Shown one piece after another: positions 34,706-45,804 of a stretch of 64,000 nucleotides of DNA. Source of the DNA: Stenocarpella maydis (taxonomy: Eukaryota > Ascomycota > Sordariomycetes > Diaporthales > Diaporthaceae). The DNA lies in the NCBI GenBank assembly GCA_002270565.1, contig NQMI01000026.1:365079-429078 (forward strand), in the 5' to 3' direction. Both the position numbers and the translations under genes were made by a program. The notes beneath the pieces were generated by a model. That model did not search any database. It was not told the origin of the DNA and saw only the letters and a list, made by a program, of their open reading frames with translations. Each line of letters starts with the position of its first letter. The first letter of the stretch is position 1.

Positions 34706-35671
34706 ATGAAATCCGCTGTCATACTCAGTGCTCTTTTTGCCACGGCACTCGCTGCCCCTAGCCCCGACGCTATTGCACGCTCTCTTGCTCGGCGTAAGGC
34801 AGCGAGAGCCGAAAGGGCGCAGCACAGTATCTCGAACATCCTCGTCGCAGCCTCGGTCGAGTACGACAAGAACTGGGCCGGCGCTGTTCTCACCGGACAG
34901 AACATCACAGCGGCGTCTGGTAGCTTTCCCGTCCTTAAGGCAGCGGTGCCCACCAAGAAAGAGGCCGGTGAGATGGAATACACAGCGTCGGCATGGGTAG
35001 GCCTCGATGGATATGACTGCAAGGGGCTTTGGCAAGCTGGGGTTGACTCCATTGTCGAGTCTTCGGGGGAGACTTCGTTCTATGCGTGGTATGAATGGTG
35101 AGTACTTTTAACCAATGACTCTACTGTCTGGGACATTGACCTCTGAGTTTGAACTAACCAAGTTCTGACACTTGAATCAGGTATCCCGCAGACACGCAGG
35201 TTGTCGACCTGGGAGAAATTTCCGCTGGCGATGTGAGCTCCTCCGCTCCCTTCCCGCCTTGCCTTTCAGAATGTGCCTCGTGCTTAACCGACACTCGGGG
35301 CCTCAGCCACTGATCAATCCCTTCCCCAGGTTATCAACATCGAAGTCACAGCAGCCAGTGCCACGAAGGCGTCCGTGGTCCTTGAGAACAAGACGAAAGG
35401 CAAGAAATTCAACAAGACCGTCACCTCTTCGGACGCGCTCTGCGGCACTGCTGTGGAGTGGATTCTCGAGGACGTGACTTTCCACGACCCAAACACCGGC
35501 CTGGCCAACTTCGGCTCCGTCACGTTCTCGGACATCCAAGCGACGGTTAGTGGAGCAAGCACCTCGTCCATTAGAGATGCTGTCATTATGGATATTAAGG
35601 ACACCGAGAGTAACATCCTCACATCCTCCAAGGTGGACGGATCCAATGTTGTTGTGACCTATGACCCCTGA
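34706..35671 (+). CDS. Secreted glutamic endopeptidase (family G1, eqolisin)
   Basis: Exons are 34706-35097, 35181-35232 and 35330-35671; all phases agree; predicted 261 aa. A signal peptide (MKSAVILSALFATALA) is followed by a short basic propeptide (ARSLARRKAARAERAQ) and the beta-sandwich enzyme. The two catalytic residues of the family are visible: Gln110 in GLWQAGVD and Glu191 in CGTAVEWILED. The region WAGAVLT and the pair YAWYEWYPAD..VVDLGEISAGD also fit the eqolisin pattern. Family knowledge: these pepstatin-insensitive enzymes act at acid pH outside the cell and are mainly fungal. It is shorter in its propeptide than Scytalidium and Aspergillus enzymes. It lies between a secreted M28 exopeptidase and an MFS transporter, all on the plus strand. 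Confidence 0.93.
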
Positions 35672-37210
35672 GCAAACAGCACATTGCGAGTGGATATATC
35701 AGCTAGAGGAGAGCTCCTGATGGCGATCTCGTCATTTTAATGGCGGAATATTCCTCAAATAGGTCTTATAATACATAATTAGTATATCTAAATACTGAAG
35801 CGCGATACTATCGCTGTGCACATTCAACGATGTCATTTGATACCTAGGTAATGGAAAGTCACCACAGGGGCACTTCCCCTACGGAGGCCCAGGTGAGGAA
35901 AATCCTGGGGGCCGACGATGAAACTGGCTAGGGACAACTAGGTAAGCAATGAAAGACTGCGCGTGCATTTGACGACGTGCGAGTGAACAGCTCTGACGGA
36001 GAGCCTTGAGTCCTCAAGTCCACAGAGAATATTAATGTGGGGCTTGGCGAAGAGTGATTTGGTGCAAACGTACCGAGAGAAACTCCCACTTTCAACTCAA
36101 CTATCAAATCCAGTTTAGATACGAAAAGTGAATCGTTAAAGTATACATAACTAAACCAGGAATTAAGTTATACAAGACTGAATAATTTTAGAAAAAAAAC
36201 ACAAAGTTTACATTAAAACTAATTTTTAACTTAGAGATATTTAAAACATCAAGGTTCCTGGGTCGCCCATGTTACACCGTACTAAAGCTGGGTTCGTGTA
36301 CTATGCCCGTTAGTACACGCATGCATGTCCGTGTTGGAATCAGGAAGCCACATATAACGGCCAGACCCATGCCCAGCGGCGTGGGTGTGTCCATTTTCCG
36401 TATAGCTCTGCCTCCTTGTATTGAATTACTGTGTAATTGTAGACATGTGCTGGCCTCTTTGTATTTGTTTGGTTTTTCACCATGATAACCCTGTACTGTA
36501 CGCCTATCTAGTCATTTGCACATGTGCTGCGCCAGAGGTCGATGGGGCGCAGAAGCGGGGCCAAGCCTCGCCTGGCATCAGGATTGGAGTTTGAACTATT
36601 GTCACCCACTAGAACTGACCTTTCTGCTGGTGTCTGTACAGAGCGGGTGGGGGCCAAGGCAAGGTGCCGAGGACGGGCAGCTGACGAGTTACACCAAGAC
36701 CAGTTCCCTGTCGATGTCGTGACTGGGTGCCCCGATTTTCGCTCCTCGGTAGCGGGTCTCCATTTGCCAGTGGCGGATGCAGAGCGGAATACTCCGTACT
36801 CCGCTCACCCTTCGCATGGTTCTTCGTTGGGTGTGAATTGAGTGGCAGAGATATTTAGCTTACCTACAGTGAATCGGTATGACTCTTTTACCAAGGACAT
36901 GCAGAACTGACTAGACTTTTCGCCTCCAAACTTGTCCTTCCACGTCCCTCTCAGTGTGGCTAATTTATTGCATTCACCCAAATACTTTCAATAGGAAAAT
37001 AAACCTGCTGCATGGGGAACGCTACTCCCAGGGCCTATTTTCAACTCTGTTCTGGTGAGAGTTTTTACCGGAACGGTAAACGACCAACGACGATTCATAC
37101 CCAGCAGTTGAAACTCAACAGCGCCTGTTCGCCACAATACAATTCTGTGCGTGTTCGCATCTTCTACCTGTCGACCCATCCCGCGTGCGAAGTTCTAGTT
37201 CGATATCACA
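35672..37210. other. Intergenic, no gene seen, AT-rich patch
   Basis: Contains TACCTAGGTA at 35841 and an AT-rich stretch at about 36110-36250. The end acts as promoter of the MFS gene. No credible open frame. Confidence 0.55.
35841..35850. repeat. TACCTAGGTA palindrome (copy 3)
   Basis: Exact copy of the dispersed palindrome, about 170 nt after the G1 peptidase stop codon. Confidence 0.85.
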
Positions 37211-39721
37211 ATGAGCGCCGGCCATCATAAAAAGCCCGGACATGTACTCGGGCCGGCCCCAACCTCCCGAGTCCCGGATGAGCACACGCCCTTGGTTCCG
37301 GATAGCACATCTCCGCACCAAGAGCCCTATGAAGGACCCACAGACAGAGACAATAACGAGGATATCGACCCAGATGATTTTGACCTGCTGCTTTCTCGCT
37401 CGTCGTCGTACGCGACCGGCCTACTGGGACCCGAAGCGAACGAGACCCCGCTCCTCAGGGGAGAGCGAAAGTACAGCAGTAGCACCAGGGCTGGCCACCC
37501 ACAACCGGCATTCGCAAGCCGGAGGCCATCCGTGACCAGCGAGGTCCTCGAGGATGAGGTGGCCGCACCTTTCCTTGGAGGCATCTCCCAGAGCCGCTTC
37601 TGGTTGATCTTTGGTACCATACTAGCATTGCACTTCGTCTCATGCTTTGATGGTACCATCATGGCTTCGTCGCACCCTGTCATAACATCTTACTTTAAGA
37701 GTTCAAACTCTGCGTCGTGGCTATCGACAGCTTTCCTCCTGACCTCAACGGCCTTCCAGCCGCTTTTGGGCAGGTTGTCCGACACGGTCGGGCGTAAAGG
37801 TCCCTACATCATCACGGCAACAGTCTTTGCATTGGCTACCCTCTGGTGCGCCCTCGCGCAGAGTATGACGAGCTTCATCATTGCTCGAGCTGTCTGTGGT
37901 CTTGGGGCTGGTGGGGTCATGACTGTCGGAAGCATTATCGTCTCCGACCTGGTGCCCATTGAGAGGAGAGGTGGTGAGTACTTTGAGCTGCCTGCCGCAC
38001 AAGGCAATGGCTGACCATGCTTTCGTCTTGATGTCTGTATGCATGCTTGTGATTGTGTGTGTATGTGTGTGCGTATACTGACAGATTCAACTGTGTGCAG
38101 CATATCAGTCTTATATAAACATTTCCTACGGCGTTGCCTCAACATCAGGGGCCGCTCTAGGTGGTTTCCTTGCAGAGAATCTGGGCTGGCGCGCCGAATT
38201 CGGCATCCAGGTGCCTCCCTTACTTCTCTGTGTCGGCATCTCGGTCATCACCATCCCAGGTGATCTTGGCTTGAGCGTTCAGGCCCAAAAGGAGACAGTG
38301 CTCCAGGCAATGAGAAAATTCGACTTCAGAGGTTCTTTTTTCCTGACCACCTCCATCACCTTCCTGATCCTAGGCCTGAATCTCGGCGGAAATGTCCTCC
38401 TCTGGACACACCCTTTTGTCCTCACATCACTTGCAATCTTTGCTGTCAGCTTCCCATGCTTCCTGTGGGCCGAACGGTCTGCCTTGAGGCCTATCATGCC
38501 GCTGCAACTAATACAACGGCCTCCACATGCCAATGTAAGCAACTTCTGGATGCAATTTTAAAACCACAGAAAATAAAGGTCCCTTGATCTACACCCTGTC
38601 TCAATGCTACAAGCACAATCAGGCCTTGTTCCAGCTCTGTTTGAGTGAGACTTCTTCCCTGGCTCTTTAATAGCTGACTCCCAATTCTGCAGATGATCTT
38701 CTCTAACTTTCTCGCGGCCTTTATAATGAACGCCATTCTGTTCAACATGCCTCTATACTTCCAAGCTGTGCTACTCACCTCCGCCACGACGAGCGGGCTG
38801 TGTCTTGTAAGGCAACGGTTATCTTGTTGTATCTGCCAGTTGATGCATTTAATCCTGAAGTACTGATTCTCCTGTCCTCAGATGGTCCCCACAATTGTCT
38901 CTAGCAGCTGTGGCACTGCCACCGGCTTTCTGATTACGGTAAGTAAATCTCTTGAGTAGGCGCATCACGGCCCGATCCCCGTCTGCTGTGAGACACAAGG
39001 TCTTGGGATCTTGTTTTGATAGAGTGGAACACGTCTCAATGTTGTTGAAGGTTCCAGTATCTTAACAAGTACTAACAAAATGAAAATCTCCCAAGTGGAC
39101 TAAGCGCTTGAAATGGCCTCTCATCCTAGGCATGGTCTTGTTCCTAGTCGGGTCAGTTGCCATATCATCGATGCAGCGAGGTTCGCCGCTCTTTGTCTAC
39201 CTCATCTGCTTGGTACCTCACTCGATGGGACAGGTACGTCGCTCTTCTGGGACCCGAATTCATAAGAAACCCCAGCCGGGAGTGTCAGATGGTGTTGACT
39301 CAATCGTTAGGGATTTGCATTCCCCGGTACTTTTATGGCTATCCTTGCGGCAAGTGAGCAAGCAGAGCAGGCTGTTGTCACAAGTACTTTGATCCTGTGG
39401 CGCAGCATGGGCACGGTTCTCGGGATAGCAGGAAGCAGCCTCATCGTCCAAAATTCACTCTGGGTTTACCTTGAGATGTACGTCACCGACAGGGCAGCAG
39501 CAGACGCTGGGTTTGTGGGTGGCAAGGAAGAGGTGATTGAAAGAGTAAGAGAAAGTATTGAGGCTATTGGGAGGATGGGAGGACTCGTGCAGTCACAAGT
39601 TGTCAGAAGTTACGAGGCTTCCATCAGAGCGGCATTCTTGTTTTGCAATATTCTCGCTATCGCGAGTCTTGTTCTATTATTGCCAATTAGACTGCCGCGC
39701 TTGGGGGAGAGGAAGAAGTAG
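37211..39721 (+). CDS. MFS transporter, 14-TM, Vba/basic amino-acid or drug-antiporter type
   Basis: Six exons: 37211-37973, 38101-38534, 38693-38806, 38882-38938, 39096-39233 and 39311-39721, all phase-consistent; predicted 638 aa. The first ~125 residues are a hydrophilic cytosolic tail with a DEHTPLV acidic dileucine-like motif and a second ETPLL, features often seen in vacuole-sorted carriers. Membrane segments follow, with ALHFVSCFDGTIMASSHPVI at TM1, the MFS signature GRLSDTVGRKGPYI (TM2-3 loop) and VCGLGAGGVMTVGSIIVSDLV. A long loop near the end (YVTDRAAADAGFVGG...) precedes the last TM, as in DHA2/Vba proteins. The likely role is H+-coupled export or vacuolar uptake of amino acids or drugs; substrate is not decidable. 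Its position behind two secreted peptidases favours an amino-acid or peptide link. Confidence 0.9.
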
Positions 39722-42227
39722 CCAGCCAAGTTCTCAAAACGTAGGGGGAACTCTGCAACACCGCTTGTCGGAGGGCATCAAAGATTCAATGGCTAGGACA
39801 GTAAGCCCGGGGACTTGGCATCAGTTGGAAAGATGAAGCAGAACATCCATGGATCATGAGGGATGATGGTCACAGGAAACCTTTGAATAACACCCTAAAG
39901 ATGAGAGGCATGGTGTCAGTGCACACGTTGAAACTGAGTTTTCATTTTGCAGGTAATTAACACCACCCCCGGCGAACATGAACGTTCAGACTTAATAAGT
40001 GACTCAAAGAAAGACTCAAGCCGTCTGATACATGCTTGTGATTATCTAAGCAGACTTTTGATGGTGGATGTCCTTGGTTAATAGTAGGCCTTGAGTTACA
40101 AGTTCAGATTTTGCGAATACCTAGGCTAGGTAGGTAATCATGGGTCATCTTGAATGGGGCACAGTCAGCCGCGAGTCTAAGCAATGACCCCACGCGATCA
40201 GGCTGTTCGTTTTGTATCATGATGCTTGCAGGTACAATGGCACGGAGGTTAAGGTGCAGTGCTGGCGAAATTCTCGCCCAGACAACTAGCACACTTCAAA
40301 ATCTTGGAATTGGAAAGTAGGAGTTGTGCTCCGCTGGAAAAAGGATATAGTACCGCATCCCGTGGGAGGACTTCAGGAGGAGGGTTGCATCGAAACCCGG
40401 CACCTCTTTGGGGCAAATAACGTGCATAACGCTGGTATCGACTCAGAGATAATCTAGACCCGCTACTGGTTGAAACACGTTATTTACCCAAGAATATAAT
40501 AGAGTCAAGAGCCAAAAGCCCAAAGGTCTCTCATAAGGCCTGCAAGCACCCTACGTATGCCAAGATATTGTGGGTTGTGTGGTATGATTTGGGAAATTGC
40601 TGCTGGTACTAATAAACGGCACAGCGCATACCAAGGTACAGTAGTACTTAGCTAAGTTAGGGTAGGTACTGGCCCAACGGGCTACCTCACGGAGATGTAG
40701 TAAGGCCCGTATGCCCAGGTCGGCCACTCGTGCCTACCTCACAAAGGGCTCTCGAGAATGTGTGGTGGCCGGGTTCCGTCATGGGTGACGTACTTGGGCC
40801 GGGTGTAAACTTTTGCAGCATGATATCCTCCTGGAGGCCAAAGGCATTACCAACCCAGGACTGCAATATACCCCAACATTAACGCCACAAGCACAAATCC
40901 ACTCCTCTTGTCCACTCCACCGAGGTGTATCGGCACGTCCTGATTAATCGAATATACTGCAAGCGTGAGGCCATAGCATCATCCAAGGCAGGTGCGGCAT
41001 ATTAACAAACACCCCTCGCTCTGACAAGGCTCATTCTTTTGCTGACCGAGGTGTATGCATCCAGGTCAAGCTCGCCCGTGGCTCGGCACCAACGTCCTGC
41101 GTGAGTGTGCCAGGTGTGCCAGGTGTGCCAGACGTGCATATCTCCCTGGGCTTGGCGCCGGCAAGACGGCAACGTCTTGGGGATCGGCAGCACAACATTC
41201 CATCAGGGCCTAGTGCAGGTAGCCCTGTCAGACAACTGCCCCAGGTGACGGGGCTGGGCAAGCCTGCTGTGGCATGCATCACGAGCTGCACACTCCGTCA
41301 CTGGGCTCGTTGGTAGGTGGCGAACAGCTTCCACGGGCGCACCAGAACACAGAGAGAACCACACTCCGACATGGCACCGACACACCTTTTTTTCTTGTGT
41401 GTGTGTGTGTGTTGCTGGGTCTACGGTACGGATGCGCCGCTAATATTCAACACACAGTAGTGCTTGGTGCATTCTCCCCTTGCGTTGCTGACCGCAGAAA
41501 GACCTGCCTATTTGTCGGGAATAAGGCCTTGGCTCTCACCTCTGTGTTTCTCTGGCAGCTTGGCGCAGGATCCTGCGCTGCCAGAAACGGACTCGCTCGG
41601 GACTCAGGCTGGGCAGGCCGCACGCGCTTGGTTTCTTTTTATCTTTCGGCTTCCCGCACGCTACGAAAAGGTGGCGGTGCGGTGCATCTTCCTTCTCTGA
41701 CCATCTGTCATCTCCCTATCCTCCTGTCCAGCACTGAGCGGGAGATGATCTTTGGCATAGTATCGACTGAATCATCATCCGGGTGGACAAAACGAAGAAT
41801 CAACAGTAATCGGGTGTAATTGCTCGCTCTCAAGTCTGCCTGAGAGAGGGACAGGGCGAAAGAGACGAGAGCAGGAGGGAAGGCCCCAAGATAAAACGAG
41901 GACTATTATTGAAGCATCAACCACGGCAAGGAGAACTTCTTGGCCCTCTCGCCCGCATCTTTCAACACTTCCAGCTCCCCACCTCCCAGCTGTTGGCCCT
42001 CAGCCCACGAGCCACCGGAGCCACCACGAGCACCCGTCTCAGCTGATTACCGAGTCGGCCTGCTGGGCACTCTTTGGACCGGGTCCGACTGCTATGCTGA
42101 GACTCCCATCGCCATCCGGGATTTGTCTTGACAGCCGGGCTGCGCCGCGCCCAGCGTGAGGCAGCGACCCGGCCGGACCAGTTAATCACAACAAAGTTGT
42201 ACCACCACCGCCGAGCCGGCTGCCGCC
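39722..42227. other. Intergenic, no gene seen
   Basis: Probable 3' region of the MFS gene and a CT-rich promoter (about 41600-42227) for the acyltransferase. A GT repeat lies near 41396-41412. The frame 41274-41819 has no family features. Confidence 0.5.
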
Positions 42228-43781
42228 ATGGCTGCCCACCAGTCCGCAAAGAACGTCAAGTGGGTTGAGGGCCTACGCGGGATAGCTTCGGTCATGGTAG
42301 TCGTGACCCACGTTGCTCGCGCCTTCGACTACTCACTCTTCTTCCCCAGGGACACACCAGACGTGGCGCCTCGCTTCTGGCAGCTCCCCATCATCCGCGT
42401 CCCCGCGCAGGGCAGGATAGGCGTGCCCATCTTTGCCTTCCTCACCGGCTTCGTCTGTGCCCTCAAGCCGCTCAAGCTCGGCCGCAACCGCCGTCGACAA
42501 GGCGACGCCCTTGTCGCCGTGGCCAAGAGCGCCTTCCGACGGCCTCCGCGCTTAGTCCTGCCCGCGGCCATAGCCACCTTCATCAGCTTCTGCCTTACTG
42601 CCATCGGAGGCTACGAGACTGCCCACTTCTGCGACTCGTTTTGGGTTCGGTTCGATGCCCCCAACATGGAGCCCAATTTCCGAAGTGAGCTGGCGCGCCT
42701 GTTCCGCTCGCTATTGACCACCTGGACGAGCACGGATAACGTCTACGATCGCCACCAGTGGGCCATGAAGCCCCTGCTTGTCGGCGCGTTTCAGGTGTAT
42801 ATCCTCATCGCTGCCACAATGGGCATGAGGCTGAGGTACCGCATGATTATTCACCTGCTCCTCATGGCGTACTGGTGGCTGAACAGACAGGCCAACACCG
42901 AGACATTCGGCTCATTGATCTCCCTCGGTACACTCCTGGCCGACCTGTCTCTCCACCGCCCGACACAGAACTTTATCGCATCCAACCACCGAGTCCTGTC
43001 GCTGGTTGTGGCGCCCCTGCTCATCCTCAGCGGCCTGTTCCTGGGATCATACCCCCAGGAACACGAAGATTGGTCCCGCTGGTCCCTTGGCCTCCAGCAG
43101 ACCTTTGTCAACATGGATCCTCCTCCGGGAGCGTCTCGTGGCAGCTTTCTCGTTCCCGAGGGCACGGATGCTCGCCGCCGCCTCTCCTCGGTTGCGATAC
43201 AGTGCTGCGCCGTTGCCATCTTCATCAGTCCTACCCTCCGCGAGCTCCTAAGCAATAAGTATTTCATCTGGCTCGGCCGGCACTCCTTCGCCGTATACCT
43301 GGTCCACGGTACCATCCTGAGGACCGTCGGGATGTGGATCGCATACGGCTTGACGCCCAGGTTCGAACAGCGCGAAGATGGGTCTTTCGAGGAGTTCCTG
43401 CATATCCGGAGCAAAAACAGTGTCCACCTGGCTATCGTGGTATTTGTGGTCTTGACTTATACTTCGGCGTGGGCCTGGATGCGTTGGGTGGACACCGCAT
43501 GCGCGCGGGCTACGCAGTGGCTTGAAAGCAAAGTGTTCCAGGCCGAGGAGGACGAGGACCCCGATGCAGCTGAGAAGGGCCTGGGAGGTACTTGGCCCGC
43601 CAAAGACTTCCAGGGGGTGGCCATAATGACAGATCCGGCGGCCGAAACCAATCACGACGGCGATTACCCATCAGTCGTTGTTTCTCAGAACCATCGCCGC
43701 TCCATTGGCCAAGCAGCCTTTATGAATTTGAGCGAAACACTCAGGACGTTGCCGACGGACAATGGAGGGCGACCCCCCTGA
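42228..43781 (+). CDS. Acyltransferase-3 family integral membrane protein
   Basis: An intronless 517-aa frame with a good start context (gccgccATGg). The N-terminus has the family signature WVEGLRGIASVMVVVTHVAR, where the His is the conserved putative catalytic residue. About ten hydrophobic segments follow, including RIGVPIFAFLTGFVCAL, VLPAAIATFISFCLTAI and a late WLGRHSFAVYLVHGTILR, which is the typical last conserved block (SFxxYLxH). The last ~90 residues are hydrophilic and acidic (EEDEDPDAAEKG). Family knowledge: OafA/NodX-type proteins move acyl groups onto sugars, lipids or small molecules at membranes; in fungi some sit in secondary-metabolite clusters. Substrate is unknown here and no partner gene is obvious. 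Confidence 0.9.
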   Translation: MAAHQSAKNVKWVEGLRGIASVMVVVTHVARAFDYSLFFPRDTPDVAPRFWQLPIIRVPAQGRIGVPIFAFLTGFVCALKPLKLGRNRRRQGDALVAVAKSAFRRPPRLVLPAAIATFISFCLTAIGGYETAHFCDSFWVRFDAPNMEPNFRSELARLFRSLLTTWTSTDNVYDRHQWAMKPLLVGAFQVYILIAATMGMRLRYRMIIHLLLMAYWWLNRQANTETFGSLISLGTLLADLSLHRPTQNFIASNHRVLSLVVAPLLILSGLFLGSYPQEHEDWSRWSLGLQQTFVNMDPPPGASRGSFLVPEGTDARRRLSSVAIQCCAVAIFISPTLRELLSNKYFIWLGRHSFAVYLVHGTILRTVGMWIAYGLTPRFEQREDGSFEEFLHIRSKNSVHLAIVVFVVLTYTSAWAWMRWVDTACARATQWLESKVFQAEEDEDPDAAEKGLGGTWPAKDFQGVAIMTDPAAETNHDGDYPSVVVSQNHRRSIGQAAFMNLSETLRTLPTDNGGRPP

Positions 43782-44593
43782 GACAAGGATAAGCAGCACT
43801 GATGCATGCCACACACTGACGCTTCGCACGCCGAGCCGTGTCGCAGGTTACCTACCCAGGTCTTAAGGTATGAAGACCACCGATGGCAAATCGCTCCGGA
43901 ATCGAAGTTTCCTAGAGATGTTGATACAATCAGCGGCTGACTGCGATCAAGGGGCCTAGGCCTGGTCATTATTCAGTAAACTGGAATCATTATTGCCACG
44001 TTGTAGCGCTAGGCCCACGGTCGACAGAGAGGGAGAGCTTTTGGGTTGTTGCACAACTTGTCGAAGCATCCAAGTTGAGGATGTCTGATATATCATATAG
44101 CATTATGTAATCATATGGACGTTAGTGTACAATCGAGATATTAGGATGGTGTGGGGAGCAATGAGTAGTGAGGGTGAGGGGCATTTGTTGTACATATATA
44201 CCTAGGTACATACAGGCGTGGCGGAAAGCGGTCGACGTTTTTGGGGTCCTTGACCGTGCGGATGCTGCATTCTGGGTTAGATAATATTGCGTCGAAACCA
44301 ATCACTGAAACAATTCAGGGTGTAGTTATGGCATTCCGAAGGCGTGAGTCGATACGAGGGGCTTGCGGGAGGATTCTGATACGCCTCCACCGGAACCCAA
44401 AACGTGAAATGCGCGGGGGAAAAAGTGGCCGCGCGGATTAAGCTACAACTGACTAGGGGGGGCGGACCTTCGTTTTCCACAGAGGTTGCTTTTGCTCAAA
44501 CAGAAGGCCGGGCGCGACTGTTCAAATTCCTGTCTCAAATCACCGAGGCAATCCACCAACTCAGACCCGTTCACAAGTAGACTCCAGGCAGAC
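43782..44593. other. Intergenic, no gene seen
   Basis: Lies between the acyltransferase and the SET gene on the same strand. Contains an exact TACCTAGGTA at 44199. Confidence 0.55.
44199..44208. repeat. TACCTAGGTA palindrome (copy 4)
   Basis: Exact copy of the dispersed palindrome, flanked by an ATATAT run. Confidence 0.85.
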
Positions 44594-45804
44594 ATGGCGC
44601 AGATACCGGAGACACCGCAGATGGGGAGATGGCTAGCTGCACTACTGCTGTTGTATGCACACGTCGCCTTTTCGCTGTCAGACCACGTCCTCAAGGATGC
44701 CGACTGCCCTGCCTTGCTTATGCCTGGCTCGTTGCCGACTGTTAGTGCCTTTGAGGCTTGCCGCCATCTACGTCCCCTACCAACGAAATAGTAGACATAA
44801 TTGACCGTGGCACAGTGTCCGCATCAAGTGCCGCAGCCAAATGAGCAACATGGAGGAGGAACTCTGTGGGAAATGAAAATTTCCCCTGGAAAGGGGCGCG
44901 GCCTCTTTGCTGCCCGAGACATTCTCAAGGGGACTCATGTGCTGGTTGAGCCACCTCTTTTGGCCGTGAGTCCCCCGGCCCTGATTCCAGGCATGGGCTA
45001 CTCTCTGTCTGCGATGACTGCGGATGTGGAGCAAGAGTATTCGCGCCTTAGCCTGGAGCAGAAAAAGGAGTATCTGTCGTGTCATGAGCAGAGACTCGAG
45101 GGAGACACCCAAGACGATTCGGGCCGGCTCATGGCAATTCTCCGAAGCAATGCATACAACTTGGACGACGGCAGGGTTGCGATATACCCCAAGGTGGCAC
45201 TCATCAATCATTCCTGCCAGCCTAATGTGCTGAACGCCGATAATGCGGGCACAAGGGTCATAGTGGCCACAAGAGACATTCAGGAGGGAGAAGAGGTACG
45301 CGGTAGCAGAAATCATCTGCCAGGCATTTATGTGACTGGCTATATATTGGCGCTCAAAGCAGCTGACCCCTTTCGCGCACCTAGATACTCACGACATATA
45401 TCCCGCTACTTTTGGACACAGAAAGCCGCAACCAGCGGCTGCGACAATACGGGTTTTATTGCAACTGCGCAGCCTGCCAGACTGGATTTTCAGACCCAAG
45501 GAGGGTGCAGGCCGGCAAGGACCTCAGGGAACTGGAGCTTGCCCTCCAGACTCCAGGGAGGAAGACTAAGCTAGCAAGAAATAAGCTCATGTCGACCGCT
45601 CAAGCCCTGGCAGAGTACGTTGAAGAAGAAGGACTGGCTGATTACTACATAAAGACAAGCCGGCTGGCTTTCGACCATGCAGCCATTGCCAACAATGAGA
45701 GCAACGCCAGGAAATGGGGACTGAGACATTTGAGACATCATGAGATGGTTGACAGACACTCACGCGAGTCACAGAAGGCCCGCGAGCTCCTTCGCTCGCT
45801 GTGA
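44594..45804 (+). CDS. SET-domain protein with signal-peptide-like N-terminus
   Basis: Exons are 44594-44740, 44816-45295 and 45385-45804, joined in phase 0; 348 aa. The N-terminus (MGRWLAALLLLYAHVAFSLS, start at 44594 or 44621) looks like a cleavable signal peptide followed by a Cys-containing segment. The SET core follows: GRGLFAARDILKGTHVLVEPPL, the hallmark ALINHSCQPNVLNADN, ATRDIQEGEE, then the post-SET Cys motif YGFYCNCAACQTG, and a helical tail. The first intron uses a GTTAGT donor, so exon 1 is less certain than the rest. Family knowledge: SET proteins methylate lysines, usually in the cytosol or nucleus, yet many fungal members of this small group carry signal peptides with unknown function. 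The substrate is unknown. Confidence 0.85.

Noticed and set aside
41274..41819. 181-aa plus-strand open frame
   Set aside because: Lies in a CT-rich promoter-like region with a GT repeat; no motif.
31263..43781. A secondary-metabolite cluster spanning peptidases, MFS and acyltransferase
   Set aside because: No polyketide, peptide or terpene backbone enzyme and no P450 or cluster-type Zn2Cys6 regulator in the stretch; a proteolysis grouping explains the first three genes better.
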